The notes under the pieces were generated by a model, which did no database searches, was not told where the DNA came from, and was given only the letters and a program-made list of their open reading frames with translations. Shown here piece after piece: positions 25,034-34,255 of a stretch of 64,000 bases of DNA (position 1 is its first letter; each line of letters begins with the position of its first letter). Source of the stretch: an uncultured bacterium (GTDB taxonomy: Bacteria; Verrucomicrobiota; Kiritimatiellia; CAIKKV01). Both the position numbers and the translations under genes were made by a program. The stretch is taken from positions 62,001-126,000 of the forward strand of contig CALHRZ010000001.1 in the NCBI GenBank assembly GCA_938038445.1, given 5' to 3'.

Positions 25034-26302
25034 TCATGCCCACGCCCGCTCTCCTCGCACAAGATCTGCCCACGTTTCCCTTTCCCGAATCCCTTGATGC
25101 CGATTCCCTTCCACCATCACCTCCGCCGCCCGCGGGCGACTGTTGTACGTGGAGGACATGCTGAAGCCATACGCCCCCGCACTCATCACGGCCAGCAGTT
25201 CGCCCTCCCCAACCGCCGGAAGTTCCCGCTCCTTCGCAAGAAAATCCCCCGATTCGCAAATCGGCCCTACCAAATCCCCAAACAACCGCTCCGCCACCTG
25301 CCGAACCGGACAAACCTCGTGATGCGCCCCGTAAAGCGCAGGACGAATCAGATCGTTCATGCCTGCATCCGCAATGAGAAACGTCTTGTGATGGCTTTGT
25401 TTCACAACCGCCACCCGACAAAGCAAAACCCCCGCATTGCCAACCAAATAGCGGCCAGGCTCCAAGACGATGGACATTCCCGTCTGGCGAAGAAGCGGTA
25501 CCACCGTCTCGGCATAACACGCCGTATTCATCGAACCTTCGGTCAATCGGTATTGTATTCCAAGCCCTCCCCCGATGTCGAGCCATCGAAATGTCGAATG
25601 CCGATTCCTCCACTCCTCAACAAGCGGAAGAATCTGACAAAGGGCTTCCCCATAGGGAGCGGGATCGAGAATCTGCGAGCCAATGTGCAGATGAAGCCCC
25701 ACAACCTCCACGTTGGAAAGCGAAGCCGCTTCGGCGCACGCGCGCCGCGCACGCTCGGCATCCAGACCGAACTTGTTCTCCTTTTTGCCCGTCGTAATGT
25801 ACGTATGGGTCTTGGGATCCACTCCCGGGTTGACCCGAAATGCAAGCCGAGCGCACGCTCCAATTCGTTGGGCCGTCCGCGCAATCTGCCGGACTTCCGA
25901 TTCCGATTCGACCGTGAAAAAAAGAATGCCTTCCTTCAACGCATATTCGATCTCTTCTTCCCGCTTCCCGACGCCTGCAAACACCACTTTATCGGCCGGA
26001 ATCCCAGCCGCTCGCACCCGGTACAATTCCCCCCCCGACACAACGTCAAAACCTGCCCCCAACTCCGCAAATGTGCGAAGCACCGCCCCATTCGAGTTGG
26101 CCTTGACGGAATAACAAAGGAGAGGGCGGATTGTGTCCAGAGACTGCTTCAGACGCTCAAACTGCCGACGCATAGCGGTCCGGCTGTACACATAAAGGGG
26201 CGTCCCGTACTGTGCGGCAAGAGCCGAAAGCGGAACCTCCTCCGCATACATTTCTCCATTCCGATACGTAAAGTGCCCCATGTAATCCGGCTGACGATCC
26301 AT
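25034..26302 (-). CDS. lysA: Diaminopimelate decarboxylase
   Basis: PLP enzyme for the last lysine step. The ATG at 26302 (MDRQPDYMGHFTYRNGE) is preceded by AGGGGAAG; an in-frame ATG at 26338 lacks one. Landmarks: PLYVYSRTAMRRQFERL, CYSVKANSNG (PLP Lys), FDVVSGGELYR, GLHLHIGSQI, GGGLGIQY, EPGRYLVGNAG, ICESGDFLAKERELP (substrate Cys-Glu) and SAGAYGFSMSSTYNSRPRA. First gene of the operon that continues with dapA, dapB, folK, panB and asd; no dapF or dapL is seen here. Confidence 0.95.
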   Translation of the reverse strand: MDRQPDYMGHFTYRNGEMYAEEVPLSALAAQYGTPLYVYSRTAMRRQFERLKQSLDTIRPLLCYSVKANSNGAVLRTFAELGAGFDVVSGGELYRVRAAGIPADKVVFAGVGKREEEIEYALKEGILFFTVESESEVRQIARTAQRIGACARLAFRVNPGVDPKTHTYITTGKKENKFGLDAERARRACAEAASLSNVEVVGLHLHIGSQILDPAPYGEALCQILPLVEEWRNRHSTFRWLDIGGGLGIQYRLTEGSMNTACYAETVVPLLRQTGMSIVLEPGRYLVGNAGVLLCRVAVVKQSHHKTFLIADAGMNDLIRPALYGAHHEVCPVRQVAERLFGDLVGPICESGDFLAKERELPAVGEGELLAVMSAGAYGFSMSSTYNSRPRAAEVMVEGNRHQGIRERETWADLVRGERAWA

Positions 26303-26328
26303 AACTTCCCCTGCTTTCAAGAAGTCCC

Positions 26329-26357
26329 TCCATAACAAAACCGCTCGCCGCTGTCAA
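26329..26357 (-). promoter_or_regulatory. Promoter of the lysA operon
   Basis: On the minus strand a consensus TTGACA (26352-26357) is followed after 17 bp by TATGGA (26329-26334), 26 bp upstream of the chosen lysA ATG. This also supports the 26302 start over the upstream one, which would overlap the promoter. Confidence 0.55.
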
Positions 26358-26431
26358 ACGCCCTCCTACCCCTGAGTCGACGCGGAACTACCAACAAAAC
26401 GCCCATGGCTCGTCCATAACAGAACTGCGAA

Positions 26432-26456
26432 CTGTAGCTCCGGCACTCTGTGCCGG
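26432..26456. repeat. REP-like palindromic repeat, single copy
   Basis: ctgtagctccggcactctgtgccgg: the same element as at 9741-9768, with hairpin arms CCGGCAC and GTGCCGG around a TCT centre. It is intergenic between lysA and the 26542-27492 gene. Confidence 0.7.
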
Positions 26457-26541
26457 ATGTCCTATCCCCTTTCCGCCACAGAGGGGCGGAACTTCATCAT
26501 CAATTCGATTGAGGCGAACTCCACCTCCTCCGCCTCCACCC

Positions 26542-27492
26542 TCAACCCGATAGAAGGCGGAGGGGGGGATCAGCGGAATCAACATTCAACATATTTAAAG
26601 CCCGATCCTGCGCCGACCGGGCCGGAAAAAGCGCCAGCAGCGCCGGCGTAACTTCCTCAATCCGCTCAACCCGCGCCCGCAACCCGCCCGCCCCATAACC
26701 CGACGCGGCAAATACCGCCGGATTGACCGTATGCCCCCGGGTACTCATGTCCTCGATGTTGCCATGATCGCTCACCAACACCAAAAGCCGCCGACCCCCG
26801 CGCCACCGCGCCACCAGCCGCGCCCAAAAACGATCCAACCGACCAAGTACCGCCTGCGCTTCCTGCCACCGTCCACTGTGCCCCGCCCGATCTGTCTCGA
26901 AAAACTCGAACAACGTAAAGTCGTAATCCGCCCCAATGGCAACCAGATCCTCCGCCGCCTCCTCAGGGGTCCGCAACGGGCCCCGATACCCCCGCGCCCG
27001 AAGCCCTTGCCGCGTCAAATCATGATAAACGGCCCGCCCCTTTTCCATCACCCCTTCATCCCGCACCCCCCCAAAGGCATGCAGCGCGGCAACCGTCGTC
27101 ACGGACTGAACACCACGCCGGGCCAAGGGAGACGGCGCTTCGAGATAATAAGCATTGGCAAAGGTTGCGCGATACCCCCGCGTCAACAGCTCGCTGAAAA
27201 GATTGCGCTCCCGAATCAGCGCCCGAAGAACCGGACCCGGAAACCCCTCCACGTGACGTCCAATCGCACGAGCCGCGTTCCACCCCGTCAATAACGCCGT
27301 CTGCCCCGTCGCACTCTGCGGAAGTCCCGGCATCCCCATGTCGGCCGCCATCGGCTGTCCGTGCCGCCATAAATAACGGCAAAGAAACGGTGCGACTCCC
27401 GAACGCAGCGGATTAATCGCCGGATCAGAGGATCCCAACCCCAACCCGTCCACAAAAACCATCAACACCCGAGGCGGGTGAAATAGGTTCAT
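26542..27492 (-). CDS. Alkaline-phosphatase-superfamily metalloenzyme
   Basis: The ATG at 27492 (MNLFHPPRVLMVFVDGLGLG) has GGAG five bases upstream; a GTG at 27519 is less likely. Superfamily landmarks: VDGLGLG (first metal Asp), SATGQTALLTG (nucleophile Thr region), FFETDRAGHSG (Asp/His) and VSDHGNIEDMSTRGHTVNP (Asp-His and distal His). This matches the metalloenzyme core of nucleotide phosphodiesterases and cofactor-independent mutases, at a length (about 316) shorter than the mutases. No signal peptide, so probably cytoplasmic; substrate unknown. An inverted repeat (26527-26535 with 26555-26563) straddles its stop codon and may act as a weak terminator. Confidence 0.75.
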   Translation of the reverse strand: MNLFHPPRVLMVFVDGLGLGSSDPAINPLRSGVAPFLCRYLWRHGQPMAADMGMPGLPQSATGQTALLTGWNAARAIGRHVEGFPGPVLRALIRERNLFSELLTRGYRATFANAYYLEAPSPLARRGVQSVTTVAALHAFGGVRDEGVMEKGRAVYHDLTRQGLRARGYRGPLRTPEEAAEDLVAIGADYDFTLFEFFETDRAGHSGRWQEAQAVLGRLDRFWARLVARWRGGRRLLVLVSDHGNIEDMSTRGHTVNPAVFAASGYGAGGLRARVERIEEVTPALLALFPARSAQDRALNMLNVDSADPPLRLLSG

Positions 27493-27525
27493 CTCGGCTC
27501 CAAAAGGAACTTGGGACACCCCCCT

Positions 27526-28605
27526 TCATCGGGTGAGCCGTTCCCGTAACTCCATCTCAAAAAGCTGGGCACCCAGCATCGCCAGCGCCGGTTCAAGCCG
27601 AAACTCCGGACGTTCCACGGCTCCGCCGATCGGCACGGGAATCGTCAGTTCCGGCACAATTCGCTTACCAATCCGAACTCCATTCAGCCGAAATACGATA
27701 CGAGATCGGCTTTCGTCAAATTGCCCATCCCTGACCACCCCTTCGCCTGCCGCTCGAATCCGTTCTACCCTGCCCGTCACATCCAGTGTGTTTCCTAAAA
27801 ATGCCGCCGCCAAGACTTTTGGCAGATCCCCAGTTTCTACCGAAAAATCAAACGATACCCTCCCCTCAAAAAGTCCAGACCCCAGCCGAAGCGTCCACGC
27901 CACAGGCGTTTCACCGGAAGACCATTCGATCTTCCCCTTTCCCGTCAGAATTCCCCACTGCGTCTCTTCGGCCGGAAGAGGCAGGGTGGTCAGGTTGGTT
28001 CCCGCGATCTCAAAACGGAGTCGAATATCACGAAGTTCCGAAACCGCCTGCGAATCGCGAATCCGAACTGTTAACGGACCGGACACACGATCCAGAACAA
28101 CCAAAGGCCATGCCGCTTTCGTGGCCAAAGAGCGGGTCGATGTTGTTTCGCTCGTATCGTTTCCCTTCCCCGCGGCCCCTTCCGGACGATCGGAATCAAG
28201 CGCACCGCTTTTCGAAAATGCTTCGAGATTCCAACGGCCGGAATCGTCGCGAATCAAAACCACAACGGCGTTCTCAAATCGGACATCCCGAAAACGCAGC
28301 ACCTTTGGGTTGAAGAGGGTGGAAAAAGGAAAATTGAGGAAGAGCGTTCGAACGCGTATCACCGTTCCGGTTCCAAAACCCCTCGGCTGTGCAACCTTCA
28401 ACCCTTCAAACTCCACCGTGCGGCGTCCAAGCGAAAACCGAACACTTCGGGCTTCCCTGCCCTTGCCTTGGGTAAAACCGTCAGCAGGAAATTCATCTTC
28501 CAACCTATGCTGGACCTGCCGTTCCAAAATTGCAAATAAGGCAAAGCCGAAAAGACAAACCCCCGCCGTTGCACCCCCAATCAAAAAAAACCTTCGGCGC
28601 CTCAT
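27526..28605 (-). CDS. AsmA-like membrane-anchored protein
   Basis: The ATG at 28605 (MRRRRFFLIGGATAGVCLFG) overlaps the stop of the GNAT gene (ATGA), which decides the start. Residues 7-30 are an N-terminal membrane anchor. The remainder is an AsmA/DUF748-type beta-rich domain: VRFSLGRRTVEFEGLKVAQP, LFLNFPFSTLFNPKVLRFRD, VRFENAVVVLIRDDSGRWNL and a C-terminal VPIGGAVERPEFRLEPALA. Proteins of this type sit in the periplasm and are linked to lipid transfer or outer-membrane assembly. It is shorter than AsmA or TamB, so it would be a minimal member. Confidence 0.7.
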   Translation of the reverse strand: MRRRRFFLIGGATAGVCLFGFALFAILERQVQHRLEDEFPADGFTQGKGREARSVRFSLGRRTVEFEGLKVAQPRGFGTGTVIRVRTLFLNFPFSTLFNPKVLRFRDVRFENAVVVLIRDDSGRWNLEAFSKSGALDSDRPEGAAGKGNDTSETTSTRSLATKAAWPLVVLDRVSGPLTVRIRDSQAVSELRDIRLRFEIAGTNLTTLPLPAEETQWGILTGKGKIEWSSGETPVAWTLRLGSGLFEGRVSFDFSVETGDLPKVLAAAFLGNTLDVTGRVERIRAAGEGVVRDGQFDESRSRIVFRLNGVRIGKRIVPELTIPVPIGGAVERPEFRLEPALAMLGAQLFEMELRERLTR

Positions 28606-29105
28606 GAGAAAGTGGTTCCCGTGCCCGACAGTGCCATGGCGACTTCTGGACAAGTAAAGGGGGAATCGTACTTCGTGCAATTGAGGCAACCGATGTACAG
28701 TTTATGCATCAGGGTCTCTTTCGGCACCTTGACAAACCCTAGGCGCGCAAAAAATTCCGGCCGAAACGTCAACACAAGAATCTGGGCCGGCTTCAATTCC
28801 CGAACCCGGTCAATTACCCGCTCCACGAGGGCACGCCCAATCCCATGGCCTTGAAAATCGCGACGCACGGCAACCGACTTGATCTCCACGGTCGGCTGAC
28901 GCGCCTTCCCGATTTCAGGAAGAATCGCCCACGCCGCGGTCCCGATAACTTCTCCATTGCTTTCGGCCACGACAAAGCGGTCAATATTTTGAACAAGATC
29001 GGGAAGCGCACGAGCAACCAGCTCATCGGGGAAGGACTTGATCAGCGCGAAGATCGCCTCCACATCATGAAATCCCGCCGCCCTTATCTGGTAGGAACTG
29101 TCCAT
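28602..29105 (-). CDS. GNAT N-acetyltransferase, short N-acetylglutamate synthase type
   Basis: 167 residues with the GNAT core: IRAAGFHDVEAIFALI at the N-terminus, FVVAESNGEVIGTAAW, then VEIKSVAVRRDFQGHGIGRALVERV (motif A, Q-x-x-G-x-G) and FFARLGFVKVPKE. The Cys-bearing tail YIGCLNCTKYDSPFTCPEVA is typical of the short stand-alone N-acetylglutamate synthases that start arginine synthesis in some bacteria. No arginine genes are adjacent, so the substrate assignment is tentative. It is coupled to the AsmA-like gene by ATGA. Confidence 0.75.
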   Translation of the reverse strand: MDSSYQIRAAGFHDVEAIFALIKSFPDELVARALPDLVQNIDRFVVAESNGEVIGTAAWAILPEIGKARQPTVEIKSVAVRRDFQGHGIGRALVERVIDRVRELKPAQILVLTFRPEFFARLGFVKVPKETLMHKLYIGCLNCTKYDSPFTCPEVAMALSGTGTTFS

Positions 29106-29354
29106 GGCCTTATCGTATCACGTCCTTCCCCTCCCCAACAGCAAAAACCATTCCCTTTGAATGGGAACCGTCTCGAAATATTCTGTTTCTATTTTTCGCT
29201 CTGTTACCCCCCTTGCCCGCCGCAAGACGCACAACACAGGTCGCCGATGGCCATCCTCACTACAAAAGTTTCGCTTTCGTTTTTCCCACCATGTCAAACA
29301 GCCGCACGAAGCGTGGCCTTTGCGACATTTCGTTCCGTTCAACGATTCGCTCCA

Positions 29355-30107
29355 TTACTCCGCCTCGCGTTTTTGAGCGCATAACACCAATTGATCGCTC
29401 AACAGATGATTGAAATGATTGAGCCATCGAAGGAGATCCAGCCCACCTTTCCTAGATCGCCGGAGGAGATGACAGGCTTCGATCGCTTGGGCCATCCAGA
29501 TCACAGGCAACACCGGAACCCAAAAAAACGCGGTCCAGTGGCACCGGGTAAAACCGATGCGCACGATGCGCAGCCGATGAAGATAAAGAAGGGTATGAAG
29601 CACCGGAAAATAAACGGGATTGTGATGCGTCGTATAAAGCTCGTCCGCCCGAACATGCCAGCCCAACCGTGCAGAACACAGTTCATGTTGCCCGGTAAGC
29701 GCAAAACGAATCCTGGACTGCAACCGGTTTAGATTCGGAGTCGTGAGAATCAAATAGCCCTGGTTCCGGATGATACGGCTGGCCTCGGCCAAAAACACTG
29801 AATGGTTGGGAAGATGTTCGATCACCTCCGTCGCCAATACGACATCGAAGAGCCCATCGCCAAAGGGTAATGGGCGCGTTAAATCAACGTTCTGATGAAT
29901 CGGGACCTCGGATAAAATTTGCAATGGCCTTTTTATGATATAATCGTTATCCCGGAAGTGTGTGCCTTCCACCCTGCATCCTTCGCGACGTAACCGATCC
30001 AGAATCATCCCTTCCCCACAGCTCAGGTCCAGAATATGCAGCGCAGGCCAACCCTCCACTCCCCTAATGAGCTGGACAACGGCCTCGACTATTTTCTGGG
30101 ATGGCAT
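29355..30107 (-). CDS. Class I SAM-dependent methyltransferase
   Basis: The ATG at 30107 (MPSQKIVEAVVQLIRGVEGW) has GGGGGAA about seven bases upstream; a GTG at 30137 extends the frame. The Rossmann-type core shows LHILDLSCGEGMILDRLRRE (motif I), DLTRPLPFGDGLFDVVLATEVIEHLPNH (motifs II-III) and EASRIIRNQGYLILTTPNLN, as in UbiE/Methyltransf_11 proteins. A C-terminal hydrophobic stretch (FFWVPVLPVIWMAQAI) suggests membrane contact. The isolated position gives no clue to the substrate; envelope glycan or lipid modification is plausible. Confidence 0.82.
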   Translation of the reverse strand: MPSQKIVEAVVQLIRGVEGWPALHILDLSCGEGMILDRLRREGCRVEGTHFRDNDYIIKRPLQILSEVPIHQNVDLTRPLPFGDGLFDVVLATEVIEHLPNHSVFLAEASRIIRNQGYLILTTPNLNRLQSRIRFALTGQHELCSARLGWHVRADELYTTHHNPVYFPVLHTLLYLHRLRIVRIGFTRCHWTAFFWVPVLPVIWMAQAIEACHLLRRSRKGGLDLLRWLNHFNHLLSDQLVLCAQKREAE

Positions 30108-30137
30108 CTGACGTTTCCCCCATTCGTAACCCCACAC

Positions 30138-30446
30138 ACGCGAAACCTTACAGAATAGCCCCTGTTTTGTCCACCTTCATTACCCAGGGTGCGGTCCGCC
30201 CAATATGCATCACACCCTTGCCATCCGAAACAGGTCCTCAAAGCTGAATCGTTAGGTAATAAAAAGGGCAAACAATCAACTCGGTATCCCCATGAGAAGG
30301 TGAAATGATAGGGAAATGCGAGGCGTCATGCGGAAACCCGTGACACGAGCGGCCTGGCAAAGACTGGCCGGATACCAAATACCACCCCAACTCCTGATCC
30401 ACACACAGACCCTCGGAAGAGTCCGCAATGCCCGCAAGGCGTCCGT
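30138..30446. other. Intergenic stretch, nothing recognised
   Basis: About 310 bp between divergent genes. It must hold promoters for both the methyltransferase and the 30447 gene, but I see no hexamer pair, RNA gene or repeat I would defend. Short open frames here have no ribosome site or recognisable product. Confidence 0.5.
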
Positions 30447-32360
30447 TTGAAGCCTTGCGCTTTGGATACAAAGACTCCCCTTTTCACGCCACCCCTATAT
30501 CATTGCACACACCGCCTGTTCCCCGATATTCTCTCTCAATTCGGGAGGAAATTGTTTCGCGACCCTCTCACCAGCAACACACAAGTGATTCCGCCCATCA
30601 AAACCATATTGCGTCTCTGGCGTTCCCCGGCCAGCGTCAGCGGTGACGAATGTTTCCCCACCGAAACACGGACGGCCAATGCCTGTTATACCGATCAGGT
30701 CCTTGCCGACATTGCCGCCCAGGGCTTTAACGCCATCTGGTTGCACGGCGAGTTGCGTGTGATGGTGCCCTCACGTGTCTTTCCAGAGCTGGGAGCGGAT
30801 GCTTCGGAACACCTCCAAAACATGCGGGAACTCATCGCACGTGCCGCCCGGCATAACCTGCGGGTATTCGTCTATTTGCAACCCCCGCGTGGATTGCCGA
30901 GCGATGACCCCTTCTGGCAGGCACACCCGGAAGCCGGCGGCACGGTGACCAAGGATCTCCTCTCGAAGCGGAACATCCGCGCCTTCTGCACTTCCCATCC
31001 CCAAGTCCAGTCCTACCTTCGCGACTCCAGCGCACGGGTTTTCGAAGAGCTGCCCCATCTGGGTGGCGTGATCCTCATCACCGCCTCTGAATTCCCCGCC
31101 CATTGCTACTCGAAAGTCAACTACCCCCAAGGACAACGTACGGCGTGCCCTCGCTGCGCTCAACGCGATCCGGTGAACGTGGTGCTCGAGATCATCCGCC
31201 TGGTGCGCGACGGAGTGCGGAGCGTCTCCTCCTCCGCCGCCATCATCGTGTGGAACTGGAGCTGGCGCATGGTCGAAGCAAACCCCAATCGCCGGATCAT
31301 CGCCGGACTTCCAGATGATGTGATTCTGATGGCCGATTTCGAACGCGGAGGACGGAGGAAAATCCTCGGGCGGATGCGTCCGATTGATGAATATTCCTTG
31401 GGATATGTCGGCCCCTCGTCCACGTTCCGCCAAGCGGTGGCCTTGGCACGCCAAAGGGGACTTCGCACCATGGCGAAGCTGCAGATCGGCACCACCCATG
31501 AACTGGCCACAGTGCCCAACCTTCCTCTGATCGGTAATCTCTACGAGAAAGTCAAGGCGCTCAAGAAACTGAGCATCGGTTCCTTCCTCGGTTGCTGGAG
31601 CTTTGGCTGCGAGCCCAGTGCGAACACCGCAGCATTCAACCGGTTTTGGAACTCGAAAAAACTACCGCCCAAACAGACCGCTTTGCGGGAATTCGCCGCT
31701 GACTACTTTCCGAGATGCCAACCCAAAGAGATAGCGAAGGCTTGGGAGCAGTTCGCTCAAGCTATGAACGATTATCCCTTCTGCCTCGCCTTTCTCTACC
31801 TGGGACCGGTCAACTACGCCATGGGCTTGCCGGTGGCACCATCCCAGGCCGCCAAAACCCCATTGGGCCCCTCATGGGTCAATGCCGAACGGGGCGAATG
31901 GATCGAGTCGAAATGGCTGGATCACTTCGAATGGGCAGAAATCCCCCTCGCCCTTAAACGTCTGACCGCGGGATGGAACAGAGGCGTGGAATTTCTGGAA
32001 TCCGGTCTGCGGAATTGCGATGGTCCCCATGCTCGACGAGAACTGGACACCGCCCGCATCGTCGGACATTCCTTCCATAGCGCATGGAACCTCTACCGCT
32101 TCTTCGCGTTGCGCAAGCGATGGCACGAGGCTTGCCTGCCGAGATACCTCCGAATTGCGCAGGATGAAATCGCCCATCTCGAAGCGGCACTCCCTATTCT
32201 CGAACGCGACCCTCGTTTCGGCTGGCATGGCGAATGCCATGCCTACCTCTACGATGCAGCCGCCGTACGACGGAAACTTGACACCCTCCGCAAACAAGTG
32301 ATCGCCATCCGCCGCAGAACCGGCGCTCTCGAGAGTCCACGAAAGCCCCTATTCCCATGA
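30447..32360 (+). CDS. TIM-barrel glycoside-hydrolase-like protein, family unassigned
   Basis: Up to 637 residues. The conserved-looking part begins near residue 50 (IKTILRLWRSPASVSGDECF); the start is uncertain and a GTG at 30585 is a reasonable alternative because the first 45 residues look non-coding. Beta/alpha-barrel strands can be followed: FNAIWLHGELRVMV, NLRVFVYLQPPRGLPSDDPF, LGGVILITASEFPAHC, AAIIVWNWSWRM, DVILMADFERGG, RTMAKLQIGTTHELATVP. The CPRCAQRDP segment and helical C-terminal domain are reminiscent of GH20-like or DUF4838 proteins. No signal peptide. The stop overlaps the start of the GH20 gene (ATGA), so both act together, presumably on one glycan. Confidence 0.65.
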   Translation: MKPCALDTKTPLFTPPLYHCTHRLFPDILSQFGRKLFRDPLTSNTQVIPPIKTILRLWRSPASVSGDECFPTETRTANACYTDQVLADIAAQGFNAIWLHGELRVMVPSRVFPELGADASEHLQNMRELIARAARHNLRVFVYLQPPRGLPSDDPFWQAHPEAGGTVTKDLLSKRNIRAFCTSHPQVQSYLRDSSARVFEELPHLGGVILITASEFPAHCYSKVNYPQGQRTACPRCAQRDPVNVVLEIIRLVRDGVRSVSSSAAIIVWNWSWRMVEANPNRRIIAGLPDDVILMADFERGGRRKILGRMRPIDEYSLGYVGPSSTFRQAVALARQRGLRTMAKLQIGTTHELATVPNLPLIGNLYEKVKALKKLSIGSFLGCWSFGCEPSANTAAFNRFWNSKKLPPKQTALREFAADYFPRCQPKEIAKAWEQFAQAMNDYPFCLAFLYLGPVNYAMGLPVAPSQAAKTPLGPSWVNAERGEWIESKWLDHFEWAEIPLALKRLTAGWNRGVEFLESGLRNCDGPHARRELDTARIVGHSFHSAWNLYRFFALRKRWHEACLPRYLRIAQDEIAHLEAALPILERDPRFGWHGECHAYLYDAAAVRRKLDTLRKQVIAIRRRTGALESPRKPLFP

Positions 32361-34135
32361 ATGCCCTCGACCAACTCCCCCTCCTGCCCAAGCCCCGTCG
32401 CGTGCGTCCCGAATCAGGCCGTTGCAAGACCTGCCATACGAATTCCGTTCGGGAATGCATCGAATCCCACGGCTTGCCCGCCCAGGGCTACCGAATCGCA
32501 CTGACTCCCGCCGGCATCACCCTGGAAGCGGCCGATGCCGCCGGCGCTTTCTACGGCCGCCAGACCCTCCGTCAGCTTGCCCGCATCTGCCCGAAGAACA
32601 TCCCCTGCGGATATATCGAGGATTGGCCGGATGTTCTCGTCCGCGGCGTCATGCTCGATATCAGCCGCGATAAGGTGCCAACCCTCCAGACGCTTTTTCT
32701 GCTGGCCGACCAATTCGCAGAATGGAAAATCAATCATCTCCAGCTCTACATGGAACATACGTTCGCCTACTCGAACCATCGCGAGGTGTGGGCTGGGGCA
32801 AGCCCGTTTACCCCTCAAGAAATACGTACCCTGGATGCGTATTGCCGCGATCGATTCATCGAGCTCGCCCCCAACCAGAATTCCTTCGGCCACTTCGAAC
32901 GCTGGCTCAAGCATCCCCGCTACCGTCCCCTGGCCGAATGTCCCGAAGGGCTCATACGCCCCGATGGCTCCTGGCGTAACACGCCTTCCACCCTCGACCC
33001 AACCAACCCTAACTCCCTGACCCTATTGGCAGAACTCTATCGAGAACTCCTCCCCAATTTCACTAGCCGCCGGTTTCATATCGGCTGCGACGAAACCTGG
33101 GAACTAGGCAAAGGACGCAGCCGACCAGAGGTCCTCCAACGCGGCCTGCCTCAAGTCTATCTCGAGTTTCTAAAAAAACTCAAGCAACTGGCGGCCTCTC
33201 ACGGTTTCACCTCGCTCTATTGGGGCGACATGGTGTGGAATCATTTCCCTGAACGGATGGATCTCCTCGACCGCGAAATGGTGCATGTGGACTGGGGATA
33301 TTACAGGGACTATCCCTTCCGGGATCATGGCGCCAAACTGGCCGCGGCTGCGGTCCCCTTTTGGGTCGCGCCTGGCACAGGCTCCTGGCACACGCTCGTG
33401 GGCTGTAACGAAGCGGCGCTGGGCAGCAACCGTAGCGCCGCCCAGTGCGCCATCGAATTCGGGGCACAAGGCTACCTCAATACCGACTGGGGCGACGGCG
33501 GCCATTGGCAACATTTGCCGGTCAGTTTTATAGGCTGGGCCGCCGGCGCTTCCCTTTCCTGGTGCCAAGCGCGCAACACGGACGCCAATATCCGCAACGC
33601 GCTCGATCCCCACGTCTTTCAGGACGCAGCGGGCGTCATCGGTAACACGGTGTGGTCCCTCGCCGAGACCTGGACAAAAGTCATGGAAAACGCCACCCAA
33701 GCCAATCTGCTCGACCGCCTCCTGCGTCGCGGATTGACCCAGCCGTTGCCTGCCGGCGTCACCGAGAAAACCCTCCGCTTAACCTGCGCTCATCTCGAAG
33801 CGGCACTTTCTACATTGCCGAAGTCCCGCTTGCAACGACCCGACGCACAAGAAATTGTTCATGAGTACGAAAACAACGCCCGCCTCGCCCTTCATGCCTG
33901 CCGGCTCGGCCTCGCCGTGGCACGCGGCGAGGCGTTCCAGGACCGTGTCCGCCAAGCCCTGGCATCTGACCTTCGGGAAATCATCACAGAGCAACGCCGT
34001 TTGTGGTTGATCCGCAACCGCGAAGGCGGCCTTGCCGACAGCCTACGTCCCCTGCAGGAAAGACTTGCCGAGTACGGAGGGAGCCCTACTAGACCTCATT
34101 CCGTCATAACGTCACCTGAAGGACCCTATGCGTAA
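32357..34135 (+). CDS. GH20 beta-N-acetylhexosaminidase-like protein
   Basis: 592 residues. An N-terminal GH20b-type domain (YRIALTPAGITLEAADAAGA FYGRQTLRQLA region) precedes the catalytic barrel: VRGVMLDISRDKVPTLQTLF, HLQLYMEHTFAYSNH, ELAPNQNSFGHFERWL, RRFHIGCDETWELG with the adjacent Asp-Glu acid/base pair, and FTSLYWGDMVW. These are GH20 hallmarks. The protein has no signal peptide, in contrast to most GH20 enzymes, so it would work on imported amino-sugar oligosaccharides. The start codon overlaps the preceding gene. Confidence 0.83.
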   Translation: MNALDQLPLLPKPRRVRPESGRCKTCHTNSVRECIESHGLPAQGYRIALTPAGITLEAADAAGAFYGRQTLRQLARICPKNIPCGYIEDWPDVLVRGVMLDISRDKVPTLQTLFLLADQFAEWKINHLQLYMEHTFAYSNHREVWAGASPFTPQEIRTLDAYCRDRFIELAPNQNSFGHFERWLKHPRYRPLAECPEGLIRPDGSWRNTPSTLDPTNPNSLTLLAELYRELLPNFTSRRFHIGCDETWELGKGRSRPEVLQRGLPQVYLEFLKKLKQLAASHGFTSLYWGDMVWNHFPERMDLLDREMVHVDWGYYRDYPFRDHGAKLAAAAVPFWVAPGTGSWHTLVGCNEAALGSNRSAAQCAIEFGAQGYLNTDWGDGGHWQHLPVSFIGWAAGASLSWCQARNTDANIRNALDPHVFQDAAGVIGNTVWSLAETWTKVMENATQANLLDRLLRRGLTQPLPAGVTEKTLRLTCAHLEAALSTLPKSRLQRPDAQEIVHEYENNARLALHACRLGLAVARGEAFQDRVRQALASDLREIITEQRRLWLIRNREGGLADSLRPLQERLAEYGGSPTRPHSVITSPEGPYA

Positions 34136-34217
34136 GCCGCAACCCTTCAACCACTTGACGTGATGAGCGGTTTCAGCAGCGAATTACCGGAACGACAACA
34201 AGGGAAAAGTTTCTATG

Positions 34218-34242
34218 CTGTAGTTCCGCCACTCCGTCTCCG
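34218..34242. repeat. REP-like repeat, degenerate copy
   Basis: ctgtagttccgccactccgtctccg matches the element at 9741-9768 in its left half but the hairpin arms are mutated (CCGCCAC / GTCTCCG), so it no longer folds. Confidence 0.5.
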
Positions 34243-34255
34243 CTCTTTTGTCATC

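Noticed and set aside
27533-28657. 374-codon plus-strand frame
   Set aside because: Antisense to the AsmA-like gene, Ser/Arg/Pro-rich, no domain.
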